NCBI GenBank assembly: GCA_026986055.1
Contig: JALSPH010000190.1
Span: 1 to 9,557, forward strand
DNA length: 9,557 nucleotides
DNA from: Campylobacterales bacterium
Lineage (GTDB): Bacteria; Campylobacterota; Campylobacteria; Campylobacterales; Hydrogenimonadaceae
Direction of reading: 5' to 3'
Part shown: positions 1 through 6,003 of the stretch, piece after piece
Layout: every line of letters begins with the position of its first letter
Numbering within the stretch: the first letter of the stretch is position 1
Notes under the pieces: generated by a model
What the model was told of the DNA's origin: nothing
Database searches by the model: none
Seen by the model: the letters and a program-made list of their open reading frames with translations, nothing else
Program-made: the position numbers and the translations under genes

Positions 1-1
1 C

Positions 2-136
2 TATCTTGAAGTGGTTATGACGGGGCGGGGTGCCTCCGATGCTCTCATAAAAAAGAGCGACCTTGTAACGATTATGCAGAAGAGAAAGCACTACTACGAC
101 AAAGGGGTTGTTGCAAGAAAGGGTATCGAGTATTGA
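2..136 (+). CDS. cobO: Cobalamin adenosyltransferase, C-terminal end (partial)
   Basis: Only the last 44 residues are in the window; the gene enters from the left edge. The visible tail (start YLEVVMTGRGAS, then DLVTIMQKRKHYYDKG, ending ARKGIEY) matches the C-terminus of the CobO/BtuR/CobA family. There the strand 'EVVLTGRGAP' is followed by 'LVTEMxxxKHPFxxGixArxGIEF'. These enzymes are cytoplasmic ATP:corrinoid adenosyltransferases that put the 5'-deoxyadenosyl group on cob(I)alamin or cob(I)yrinic acid diamide, in cobalamin synthesis or salvage. The nucleotide-binding N-terminal part lies outside the window, so activity cannot be judged. The stop codon TGA at 134-136 overlaps the TTG start of the next gene, which implies co-translation. 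The symbol cobO (synonyms btuR, cobA) rests on this short tail alone. Confidence 0.85.
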   Translation, partial: YLEVVMTGRGASDALIKKSDLVTIMQKRKHYYDKGVVARKGIEY

Positions 137-711
137 AGATATTGCCGAGAAACTATATTCGCTACAAAGGGGTCAACTCATTTTTTACCGGTCTGACCGT
201 CGGAGCGGTATTTACCATATACGCTGCACTGGACCCTTCCATATTCTCCGTCGGCGGTATAGCTTTGGCTCTCGGAATGTTGGCGATCGCTAAATTTTAC
301 GAGAAGATTTTGAACATGAGGAGCTTTTTTAAGATATCGCTTTTCGTGGAGGCGGTTATGCTCCTGCTTGTAGTCTGGTATCTGCTCTCTCCATACGGTT
401 TTGCGACCGCTCTGCTCGTTTATGCAGGCTATCAACTCACCTTCATGTTCGGTGCCTACCTTGTAAGAGCCGAGACGATTTTGCTCAACAGAAAAAAGAT
501 TCTATCGTGGCTCGATATGGCGAAGCAGGCCGGTTACCTTGCGGGGATGCTTCTATCTTGGCTCTTTTACAAAACGTTGCAGCTGATTTTCGGTATCACC
601 GACCACTCTCAGCAGGTATATCTTCTGCACTGGCTTCTGTTGATAACGGAGATTTCAATCATCGCCCTCCTTCTGCGATCTTTTGAAAGGAGAAAAGGAG
701 AGGTTGTATAA
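133..711 (+). CDS. Six-helix membrane protein, MFS-like half, unknown function
   Basis: A 192-residue hydrophobic protein that I cannot assign to a named family. About six membrane segments can be read, near residues 16-32, 37-55, 65-86, 89-110, 128-150 and 162-183. Short basic stretches lie between them (RNYIRYK, LLNRKK, FERRKGE). The basic turn followed by the Gly-rich segment QAGYLAGMLLSWLF resembles the helix 4-5 region of major facilitator transporters, so it may be a half-size MFS-like protein; that is an inference. The start is TTG at 133, overlapping the cobO stop as TTGA. No better in-frame start lies nearby, and MKILPRNYIRYKG reads as a reasonable cytoplasmic N-terminus. Coupling to cobO suggests a membrane role linked to corrinoid handling, but genomic linkage is the only evidence. 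AAGGAG at 695-700 near the 3' end would have served a following gene that now appears lost. Confidence 0.75.
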   Translation: MKILPRNYIRYKGVNSFFTGLTVGAVFTIYAALDPSIFSVGGIALALGMLAIAKFYEKILNMRSFFKISLFVEAVMLLLVVWYLLSPYGFATALLVYAGYQLTFMFGAYLVRAETILLNRKKILSWLDMAKQAGYLAGMLLSWLFYKTLQLIFGITDHSQQVYLLHWLLLITEISIIALLLRSFERRKGEVV

Positions 712-737
712 TGCAAAAAGCTACAGGGCACCTCTAA
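711..737 (+). pseudogene. Relic start of a lost downstream gene (8 codons)
   Basis: ATG at 711-713 overlaps the last base of the membrane-protein stop (taATG) and has AAGGAG at 695-700, ten bases upstream. This is the layout expected for a third gene of the cobO operon. The frame reads MQKATGHL and stops at TAA 735-737. The sequence changes character at about 726, where a stretch beginning GGCACCTCTAAAAATAGG follows. One reading is that an insertion or deletion removed the rest of the gene and left its start. It could also be a meaningless ATG after a fortuitous purine run. Confidence 0.3.
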
Positions 738-826
738 AAATAGGTAATGCTCACAATGGGCTTTGCAAATGTAAGATTTTGCAAGAGGCTTTCAAGTCCT
801 AGCCGAAGCTAAGACGATGGAAGCCC
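727..826. repeat. Candidate small insertion or IS-end remnant
   Basis: About 100 non-coding bases are flanked by the direct repeat CTACAG (721-726 and 827-832). The left end reads GGCACCTC and the right end, reverse-complemented, reads GGGCTTCCATC, so the termini are only loosely inverted. The stretch also contains TTTGCAAAT and TTTTGCAAGAGGC and a small AGC-CGAA-GCT hairpin at 802-811. The terminal GGGCACCTCTAAAAA motif reminds me of ends seen in IS5-type elements, but I cannot confirm this without ISfinder. No transposase fragment is visible. The antitoxin stop codon (827-829, minus strand) falls inside the right flanking repeat. A chance six-base repeat is possible because I was free to choose the boundaries. 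Confidence 0.3.
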
Positions 827-1117
827 CTACAGCTTCAAATCTAGTTTGCCTTGGGCATATTTATGTACCAGTGCCTGAATCAGATTTTGATAACCTATAC
901 CCATCTCTTTGGCTTTCGCTTTTATAATCGCCAGGTCGCTTACCGAAAAACGTATAGTTGTCTGCCTCTTTTCCTGCAGCGATTTTGTATAAGCTGCGCT
1001 TTCGGCATAAAACTCCCTCTCTTCATCGCTAAGGGGTATATCTTTCCACTCACCCTTTTCTATCTCCTCAAGAGTGGTCAACTCTTCAGGATCGTAGAGA
1101 ATCTTTCTGTTTTTCAT
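827..1117 (-). CDS. CopG-type ribbon-helix-helix antitoxin
   Basis: A 96-residue protein, antitoxin of a type II toxin-antitoxin pair. The acidic N-terminal half (about 8-50, with LTTLEEIEKGEWKDIPLSDE) matches the pattern of the CopG_antitoxin/BrnA-like group, in which this part wraps around the toxin. The C-terminal half is a ribbon-helix-helix DNA-binding domain: strand QTTIRF at 52-57, helix from about 59 to 71 ending KAKEMG, and second helix GYQNLIQALVHKYAQ at 75-89. Family members bind DNA as dimers of this fold and repress their own operon together with the toxin. Its ATG overlaps the toxin stop as ATGA, and AAGGAG (minus strand, 1123-1128) lies five bases upstream, so translation is coupled with a strong extra site favouring the antitoxin. 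The order toxin then antitoxin matches brnTA operons. The name BrnA would be a guess; CopG-family antitoxin is secure. Confidence 0.85.
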   Translation of the reverse strand: MKNRKILYDPEELTTLEEIEKGEWKDIPLSDEEREFYAESAAYTKSLQEKRQTTIRFSVSDLAIIKAKAKEMGIGYQNLIQALVHKYAQGKLDLKL

Positions 1118-1389
1118 TTCGACTCCTTGAACTCTTTTTCCAGTTTTCTGCTCGGAATAATGGTTTTCAAAAATATCTCATTTTCATTTTCTACAAATGG
1201 AACATAACATATGTAATCATTCAAACAGAGGACGAAAATATATTGGTGACTATACCTCTTTTTGTCAGGGTGTGCCCGTTTTGCAATAATTTCACCCTTT
1301 TCCAGCTTTTCAAGCACCATTTCAAAGGAGAGACCTCTTTGCATGATCAAAAGTTGGTTCTTCTCTTCACTCCACCGGATAGGTTTCAT
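1114..1389 (-). CDS. BrnT-like ribonuclease toxin
   Basis: A 91-residue protein, first gene of the pair. The opening MKPIRWSEEKNQLLIMQRGLSFEMV follows the BrnT/COG2929 signature (W-[DS]-x-x-K-N, then about six residues, [KR]-[HR]-G-[VL]-S-F-E). The C-terminal block YICYVPFVENENEIFLKTIIPSRK matches the last strands and tail of the same fold. BrnT toxins are small RelE-like-fold ribonucleases that stop translation until bound by the antitoxin; function here is inferred from family and partner. I chose ATG at 1387-1389. A TTG two codons upstream (1393-1395) is possible but adds only MS. The leader has only a weak purine stretch (GAGTTGAG), so the toxin may be translated less than the antitoxin. 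The common KHG at the start of the motif reads QRG here, so this is a diverged member; a related DUF4258-like assignment is the main alternative. Confidence 0.75.
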   Translation of the reverse strand: MKPIRWSEEKNQLLIMQRGLSFEMVLEKLEKGEIIAKRAHPDKKRYSHQYIFVLCLNDYICYVPFVENENEIFLKTIIPSRKLEKEFKESK

Positions 1390-1421
1390 GCTCAACTCAT
1401 AACTGTAATTGAGACATAAAT

Positions 1422-1450
1422 ATTCTACCTTTTTGTAGATGTCTTGTCAA
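1422..1450 (-). promoter_or_regulatory. Sigma-70 promoter of the toxin-antitoxin operon
   Basis: Read on the minus strand: -35 TTGACA (1445-1450, six of six consensus bases), a 17-base spacer, and -10 TAGAAT (1422-1427, five of six). Transcription should start near 1415, about 26 bases before the toxin ATG at 1389. It is the closest to consensus of any promoter I see in the window. Confidence 0.75.
1424..1439. promoter_or_regulatory. Candidate operator inside the toxin-antitoxin promoter
   Basis: TCTAC-CTTTTT-GTAGA is a perfect five-base inverted repeat with a six-base gap. It overlaps the -10 box and runs into the spacer. Ribbon-helix-helix antitoxins commonly autorepress by binding short palindromes over their promoter, so this is a natural candidate for that site. 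The assignment is by position and symmetry only. Confidence 0.45.
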
Positions 1451-1522
1451 TACAATATAGAAGCCCATAACATTTCGCAATTTATCAAATATTTAGATAT
1501 CATCATATTCCGAAAAGAGCCA

Positions 1523-1674
1523 TCTGAAAAATTGATAATGAACGAAAGCTTGAATGTTTGAGCTAGAAAACTTCCGCTAAAAAATTGCGCTTGCTTAGCT
1601 ATTTTTAGGAAGTTTTCCAGCGTTTGCGAAGCAACAAACTTCACTTGCTTGAGTGAATTTTCCAATTTTTCAGA
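1523..1674. repeat. Nested palindromic element, copy 1
   Basis: An AT-rich, apparently non-coding palindrome of 152 bases. The outer arms TCTGAAAAATTG (1523-1534) and CAATTTTTCAGA (1663-1674) are a perfect 12-base inverted repeat. An inner stem pairs GAAAACTTCC (1566-1575) with GGAAGTTTTC (1608-1617), and continues toward the loop with TAAAAA (1578-1583) opposite TTTTTA (1602-1607). Between the inner stem and the right outer arm lies a separate hairpin TTCACT-TGCTTG-AGTGAA (1640-1657). Read on the minus strand, the order is outer arm, TCACTCAAGCAAGTGAAG hairpin, AGTTTG, then the inner stem, which parallels the element at 7331-7513. With 1451-1522, in which I see no feature, it fills the 1390-1702 gap, which holds no credible gene. 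Confidence 0.7.
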
Positions 1675-1702
1675 GTATTCAAAACTTTTTATGAGGACAA
1701 AA

Positions 1703-3703
1703 ATGAGATTTTTTACTATATTTTTCCTGCTTGCTGCGATACTCTTTGCATCTGCTTCAGGTAGCTACACTAACCATCTTATAGATGAAGAGTCTCCCTA
1801 CCTGCAGCAGCATGCCCACAACCCCGTCGATTGGTATCCGTGGGGTGAAGAGGCTTTTGAAAAAGCCAAACGTGAACATAAGCCTATATTTCTCTCCATA
1901 GGCTACAGCACATGCCACTGGTGCCACGTTATGGAGGAGGAGTCTTTCGAAAACGAAGAGATCGCCGAGCTCATAAACAGGTGGTTCGTTGCCGTGAAGG
2001 TCGACAGGGAGCAGATGCCACATCTGGACAGACATTTTCAGAGGATCTATTCTATTTTGAATAGAAGAGGGGGCGGATGGCCCCTTACGATATTTTTGAC
2101 GGAAGATCTGAAACCCTTTTTTGCCGCTACATACATACCGCCTGTAGACTCTTACGGAGTCAAGGGGATGAAGAGTCTCATTCCCGCACTAGGTAAGATG
2201 TACGCTACGAACAGAGAGGCACTTTACAAAAGGGCGGCGGCCGTAGAGGCTCTGGCTAAACGTACGGCAAAACTTCCGAAAGGGGAGCTGAAAGAGGGGT
2301 TGAAGATTGCCGACCGTGCGGTAGATAAGATTTGGGACTATTACGACAAGCTCTATGGAGGGTTTGGAGAGAGGCCGAAGTTTCCCGAAAGTTCCAGAAT
2401 CTCGCTTCTACTCGATATATACAGGTTAAACGGCAACGAAAAGGCGAAGATGATGGCTTTGCAAACTCTGGATAGTATGCAAAGAAGCGGCCTCTACGAC
2501 CAAATAGATGGTGCCTTCTTTCGCTACTGTGTCGATAGGCGTTGGAGAATGCCCCATTTCGAGAAGATGCTCTACACGAACGCCGAGCTTATACCTCTCT
2601 ACGTTGAGGCGTGGAAGATGACGAAAAAGGGCCGTTACAAGGAGGTCGTAGAGGAGACGATAGCGGAGATAGACCGCCGTTTCAGAACCAAAGATGGGCT
2701 CTACTTCAGTGCCGGCGATGCCGATACGAACGGTGAAGAGGGAGGGTACTTCCTCTACCGCTACGACGAGGCGTTAAAGAGGCTTTTAGCTGCAGGATTT
2801 ACAAAAAAAAGGGCTCAGGAGGTTTTGAAATTTCTCGATATATCGGAAGATGGAAATTTCGATACCGAGTACTCTCATGCAAGAAGGGTATCGAACAAGC
2901 CTCCTTACGACCTTCAAAAAGCGTTGAAAGTGCTTAAAAAGATGCGTGAAAAAAGAGACTACCCCTTCATAGACAAGAAGATAATAACCGCCTGGAACGC
3001 TATGATGATAAAAGCGCTTTTCATCGCTTCCGCCGTCGACGAAAAATATCTTGAAGAGGCAAAGGAATCCTACAGATCGCTTATGAATATGATGAAAAGA
3101 GATGGAGAGCTTTACCATCAAGTTCTATACGGTAAAACCCCGACCCAAAAAGGCCTTCTTGAAGACTATTCGTTCTTTGCCGATGCGGCAATTACTGCGT
3201 ATGAAACGACACTTGAAAAAGAGTATCTTGAAGATGCTGCCATTCTTGCGAAATCGGCGGTAGAGAAGTTTTACAAAAATGGCAGATGGATGCTTTCGAA
3301 CGACGGTTTTGAGAGTTTCGCCGATATTAGCGACGGTTACTACAGGTCTCCTCTTTCGGTTATGGTAAACAACCTTATATCTCTTGCCCTTTTAAAAAGC
3401 TCTTTCAAAGATCTCTCTTTGGCCGAAAGAAGCCTTGAGGGGTTCGCCAAGCTCATAGAGATGTCGCCTGACGCCTACCCTGAAGCCCTTTTGGGTTATC
3501 TTCGTTTGAAAAAGGGGGTCGTAGCCATAAAGAGCTCCAGGAAAAACCTGAAAAAGTATTATGAAGAGATAGAGAAGATAGAGTACCCTTTTCTTCTAAA
3601 GAGTGCAACCGAAGATGATGTGTGGCTCGCCTGTGACTTTAAAAGTTGCTTTGCCTACTCTAAAAGTTTCGAAAGTATCGTAAAAGCGATAGAGAAGAGG
3701 TAG
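1703..3703 (+). CDS. yyaL: Exported YyaL/SPATA20-type thioredoxin-domain protein
   Basis: A 666-residue member of the DUF255 family (COG1331; bacterial YyaL, animal SPATA20). After a signal peptide ([20 protein letters not shown]) comes a thioredoxin-like domain, about 20-180. It holds the family block [15 protein letters not shown], the redox motif STCHWC (Cys71, Cys74) followed by HVMEEESF, and GGWPLTIFL near 124. The remainder is an (alpha/alpha) barrel like those of N-acylglucosamine epimerases and glycosidases, with [10 protein letters not shown] (about 219-228), [10 protein letters not shown] (about 282-291), [12 protein letters not shown], and IITAWNAMM. The substrate is unknown for the family. 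I chose ATG 1703, which has AGGA just upstream and gives a proper signal peptide. The in-frame TTG at 1649 lies inside the palindrome and would mask the signal. Most homologues I know are cytoplasmic, so export suggests a periplasmic thiol or sugar-related role. The gene ends convergently against the chemoreceptor gene. Confidence 0.9.
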   Translation: MRFFTIFFLLAAILFASASGSYTNHLIDEESPYLQQHAHNPVDWYPWGEEAFEKAKREHKPIFLSIGYSTCHWCHVMEEESFENEEIAELINRWFVAVKVDREQMPHLDRHFQRIYSILNRRGGGWPLTIFLTEDLKPFFAATYIPPVDSYGVKGMKSLIPALGKMYATNREALYKRAAAVEALAKRTAKLPKGELKEGLKIADRAVDKIWDYYDKLYGGFGERPKFPESSRISLLLDIYRLNGNEKAKMMALQTLDSMQRSGLYDQIDGAFFRYCVDRRWRMPHFEKMLYTNAELIPLYVEAWKMTKKGRYKEVVEETIAEIDRRFRTKDGLYFSAGDADTNGEEGGYFLYRYDEALKRLLAAGFTKKRAQEVLKFLDISEDGNFDTEYSHARRVSNKPPYDLQKALKVLKKMREKRDYPFIDKKIITAWNAMMIKALFIASAVDEKYLEEAKESYRSLMNMMKRDGELYHQVLYGKTPTQKGLLEDYSFFADAAITAYETTLEKEYLEDAAILAKSAVEKFYKNGRWMLSNDGFESFADISDGYYRSPLSVMVNNLISLALLKSSFKDLSLAERSLEGFAKLIEMSPDAYPEALLGYLRLKKGVVAIKSSRKNLKKYYEEIEKIEYPFLLKSATEDDVWLACDFKSCFAYSKSFESIVKAIEKR

Positions 3704-3705
3704 CC

Positions 3706-3731
3706 CCCGGGCAGACCCGGGAAGCTCTTTT
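3706..3731 (+). terminator. Terminator between yyaL and the chemoreceptor gene
   Basis: CCCGGG (3706-3711), loop CAGA and CCCGGG (3716-3721) form a six-base GC-only stem two bases after the yyaL stop. A short T-rich tail (CTCTTTT, 3725-3731) follows on the plus strand. No T-run follows on the minus strand, so it mainly serves yyaL. The tail is weak, so it may leak. Confidence 0.6.
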
Positions 3732-5712
3732 AGACCTTGAACTGACTTATCTGTTTCAACACCTCGTCGGCAAGTTTTCCTATCCGTTTTACGCTCTCTT
3801 CACTCTTCTCTATGCCGTTTCTATTGGTTTCGGAGAGCCTTTTGATCTCGCTCATCTTATCTATGAAAGACTCCATTATCGTGGCAGCCTGGTCGATAGC
3901 GTCGGCAGTCTTTTCGACGCTTCCGACCGCTTCGGTCATTTTGTCGGAGACTTCGCCTATTTCGCTCTGGACCTGTGAAGCGTCGGATGTGAGGCGATTT
4001 ACGTTCTCTATGTTTCTGTTCATCTCGCCGCTGCTATCCATAATGGCCTGGACTATGATGTTTATCGTAGCGTTTATGTCGGCAAGGCTCTTTTGGGTTC
4101 GTTCCGCAAGCTTTCTCACTTCGTCCGCAACTACCGCGAAACCTCTACCGTGCTCACCTGCGCGTGCAGCCTCTATAGCGGCGTTGAGTGCCAGTAAGTT
4201 CGTCTGGTCGGCTATATCGCTGATGACGGTTAGAACCTCTTTTACCTGCTCCGCATCGTGGCTTAGCTGCTGAAGTCTTTGGGCGAGTTCATTTTCGACG
4301 ACTGCATTGTTTTCTATCTGTTTAATGGTCTTCTCTATTAGGCGTATCGCATCGCCGAGGCTGTCGTTGGCGTGCAGCATATTCTCTTTTGTCGTGGCAG
4401 CCTCTCTTGTGCTGTCCACAAGCCTCTCCTTAAGCGAGGTGGCTTCTCCGGCTCCTTCATCTACAATTTGCGCCTCTTTGCGAATGTTGGAGGTTATCAG
4501 ATCGAATGTGTCGTCAAGCATAGTAGCGGTTCGTCTGTTTTCGTTGGCGCTCTGTTGAGCGTGAGAGGCGAAATCGTGAAGAGACTTTAGGAAATCTCTA
4601 AGCGCTTCACGAATAGTGCCGAACTCATCATGCTCGTAAATTCTGATCTCGGTCGTAAGGTCTTTTGTCTCGGCTATTTTGGCTATCAGCCCTTTGAGCG
4701 AGTTTAGCCTCATCTCGAGATCTCTTACAGAGATACCGGCTATTGCCAGCATGAAGAGTATTATCAACGCTCCGGCAACAGCCTGATAGATAGCCGTATC
4801 GTGAAAGCTGTTCAAATCCTTTTTTATCTCGGATGCGATGTAGTCGTCTATTCTCTTTAAGATATTTATCTTTTGGGTTATCGTGTCGAACCAGTACTCG
4901 GCATCTACATCGAAATTTCCCTCTATATGGCGAGAAACTGCGATATCTCTCATCTTTTGAACCAAGGCGAACGATTCATCTTTAATAGCCTCTTTATAAT
5001 ATTTGACCATCGAGTCGGGCGCAAAAGATTTGAAATCATCAAGATAGGCGTTCTGCTCCGCTATCAGAAAGAGAAGTTTGTTGTACATGCCTGGGTTGAA
5101 GGAGTCGGCCGCAAAAGTACTGCTGAGAACAGCTCTTTCTATTCCCGCTCTCTCTTTGGACTTCAAAAAGGAGGTGTAGGCTACAAGATCTTTGGTTATG
5201 CGCTCTTCCGGAGAGAGCTTGGAGGAAGTGGCAATGATGTTGAGCATTTTGGCGTTCATATTTGTAAAGTATGCCACCACATCTTTGAGCGGAAGTTTCA
5301 AAGCTGAAATTTTCTCTCGTATTGACGGCAGTTTTTTCAGATCATTCTCTAAAGCGTTTACCTCTCTTTTCAATGAAGGGGGAAACTTTTCGAAATCTAT
5401 TTTGGTGAGGATTCTTCTGTACTCCTCGATCCTTTTGTCGGTCAACTTCCTCTGTTCCGGCAGTTTCGTGACGAACTTCTTGCCGTGGCTTCCGATGTAA
5501 CCTGCGCTCGCACCGCGCTCTTTTTGCGTTTCATGCACCAGCCGGCTCAGGCTTTCGCTAAGGCTCACTAACTGCTTGACTCTCTCTATCTTATCCTTGA
5601 ACTCGAAATACTCTTTCAAATCCGTTCCCGTATAATAGAGAAGCGCAACTATCGGTATAGCGACGAGCAGTAGCATTTTTCCTTTGATCGTGAGTCGCGA
5701 TAGAGGGTTCAT
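3730..5712 (-). CDS. NIT-domain methyl-accepting chemotaxis protein
   Basis: A 660-residue transmembrane chemoreceptor. Order: membrane helix about 13-29; periplasmic all-helical NIT domain (nitrate/nitrite-sensing family, PF08376) about 45-300, with its two conserved blocks [19 protein letters not shown] (57-75) and [20 protein letters not shown] (179-198); second membrane helix about 308-328; HAMP about 329-382; then a long coiled-coil signalling domain. The hairpin tip, about 497-530, carries [20 protein letters not shown] and [18 protein letters not shown], the region that contacts CheA and CheW. NIT domains are linked to nitrate or nitrite in the few cases studied, so the ligand here is only predicted. 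The protein ends LKQISQFKV and lacks a NWETF-type CheR/CheB tether. The ATG overlaps the lipoprotein stop (ATGA), and the ribosome binding site GGAGAG is formed by that gene's last codons, so the two are translationally coupled. Confidence 0.93.
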   Translation of the reverse strand: MNPLSRLTIKGKMLLLVAIPIVALLYYTGTDLKEYFEFKDKIERVKQLVSLSESLSRLVHETQKERGASAGYIGSHGKKFVTKLPEQRKLTDKRIEEYRRILTKIDFEKFPPSLKREVNALENDLKKLPSIREKISALKLPLKDVVAYFTNMNAKMLNIIATSSKLSPEERITKDLVAYTSFLKSKERAGIERAVLSSTFAADSFNPGMYNKLLFLIAEQNAYLDDFKSFAPDSMVKYYKEAIKDESFALVQKMRDIAVSRHIEGNFDVDAEYWFDTITQKINILKRIDDYIASEIKKDLNSFHDTAIYQAVAGALIILFMLAIAGISVRDLEMRLNSLKGLIAKIAETKDLTTEIRIYEHDEFGTIREALRDFLKSLHDFASHAQQSANENRRTATMLDDTFDLITSNIRKEAQIVDEGAGEATSLKERLVDSTREAATTKENMLHANDSLGDAIRLIEKTIKQIENNAVVENELAQRLQQLSHDAEQVKEVLTVISDIADQTNLLALNAAIEAARAGEHGRGFAVVADEVRKLAERTQKSLADINATINIIVQAIMDSSGEMNRNIENVNRLTSDASQVQSEIGEVSDKMTEAVGSVEKTADAIDQAATIMESFIDKMSEIKRLSETNRNGIEKSEESVKRIGKLADEVLKQISQFKV

Positions 5713-5909
5713 CTCTCTCCTTTTTTTAGTAGTTTGTCGGGTATATCGTCGTAATCTATGAGGTTTTCGTCACATTCGCAGCGGTATTTGCCCTGCGCAT
5801 CGTAATATTCGGTACAATCTCTATACCGTTTCGTCGAAACACCATCTTCGTTGAAGTAGACGCAACCTTGTACCAGTAACAATATCGGTAAAATCAGAAA
5901 ATATTTCAT
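5709..5909 (-). CDS. Small Cys-containing lipoprotein coupled to the chemoreceptor
   Basis: A 66-residue precursor. The N-terminus [16 protein letters not shown] is a lipoprotein signal with lipobox LVQGC, so Cys16 should be lipidated, leaving a mature chain of about 51 residues. Residue +2 is Val, not Asp, which by the E. coli sorting rule favours the outer membrane. The mature part is polar and contains three more cysteines (32, 44, 46) in [16 protein letters not shown], followed by an acidic stretch DENLIDYDD; a disulfide or a metal site is possible but not shown. I do not recognise a family. Its stop overlaps the chemoreceptor ATG by four bases, the tightest coupling in the window, so a shared role in sensing is plausible. 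The start ATG has little Shine-Dalgarno sequence upstream. Confidence 0.75.
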   Translation of the reverse strand: MKYFLILPILLLVQGCVYFNEDGVSTKRYRDCTEYYDAQGKYRCECDENLIDYDDIPDKLLKKGER

Positions 5910-5946
5910 AGTGTTATTTTACACTGTTATCTATAAATTTCCGCTG

Positions 5947-5975
5947 TTGTTAAGCAGATAAGTTAAAATTATGCT
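5947..5975 (+). promoter_or_regulatory. Candidate promoter of the dipeptidase gene
   Basis: TTGTTA (5947-5952), a 17-base spacer and TATGCT (5970-5975) each match four of six sigma-70 consensus bases. A start near 5983 would put the upstream ATG at 5971 outside the transcript, in agreement with the TTG start chosen at 6004. Modest match; other AT-rich boxes in the 5910-6003 gap could serve instead. Confidence 0.35.
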
Positions 5976-6003
5976 TTATAAAATCGGCAGGAAGGAGAAA
6001 AAG

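Noticed and set aside
851..1207. 118-codon open frame on the plus strand over the toxin-antitoxin genes
   Set aside because: Opposite two well-supported small genes with their own promoter and overlap; no recognisable domain.
1447..1665. 72-codon open frame on the minus strand across the first palindrome
   Set aside because: It runs through the inverted repeat arms and shows no family pattern; its openness follows from AT-rich repeat sequence.
1523..1674. CRISPR-like or tandem repeat array
   Set aside because: Repeats are inverted and nested, not direct repeats with regular spacers, and no cas genes are present.
1649..1702. Upstream TTG start extending YyaL by 18 residues
   Set aside because: The extra part is encoded by the palindrome's right arm, has no ribosome site, and would bury the signal peptide.
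3812..4273. Ser-rich 153-codon open frame opposite the chemoreceptor signalling domain
   Set aside because: Antisense shadow of a highly helical, Ala/Glu-rich coding region; composition is as expected for such a shadow.
5910..5970. Promoter for the lipoprotein-chemoreceptor operon (TAAAAT at 5916-5921, minus strand)
   Set aside because: The -10-like box would place the start at about the ATG itself and no -35 is visible, so I did not call it.
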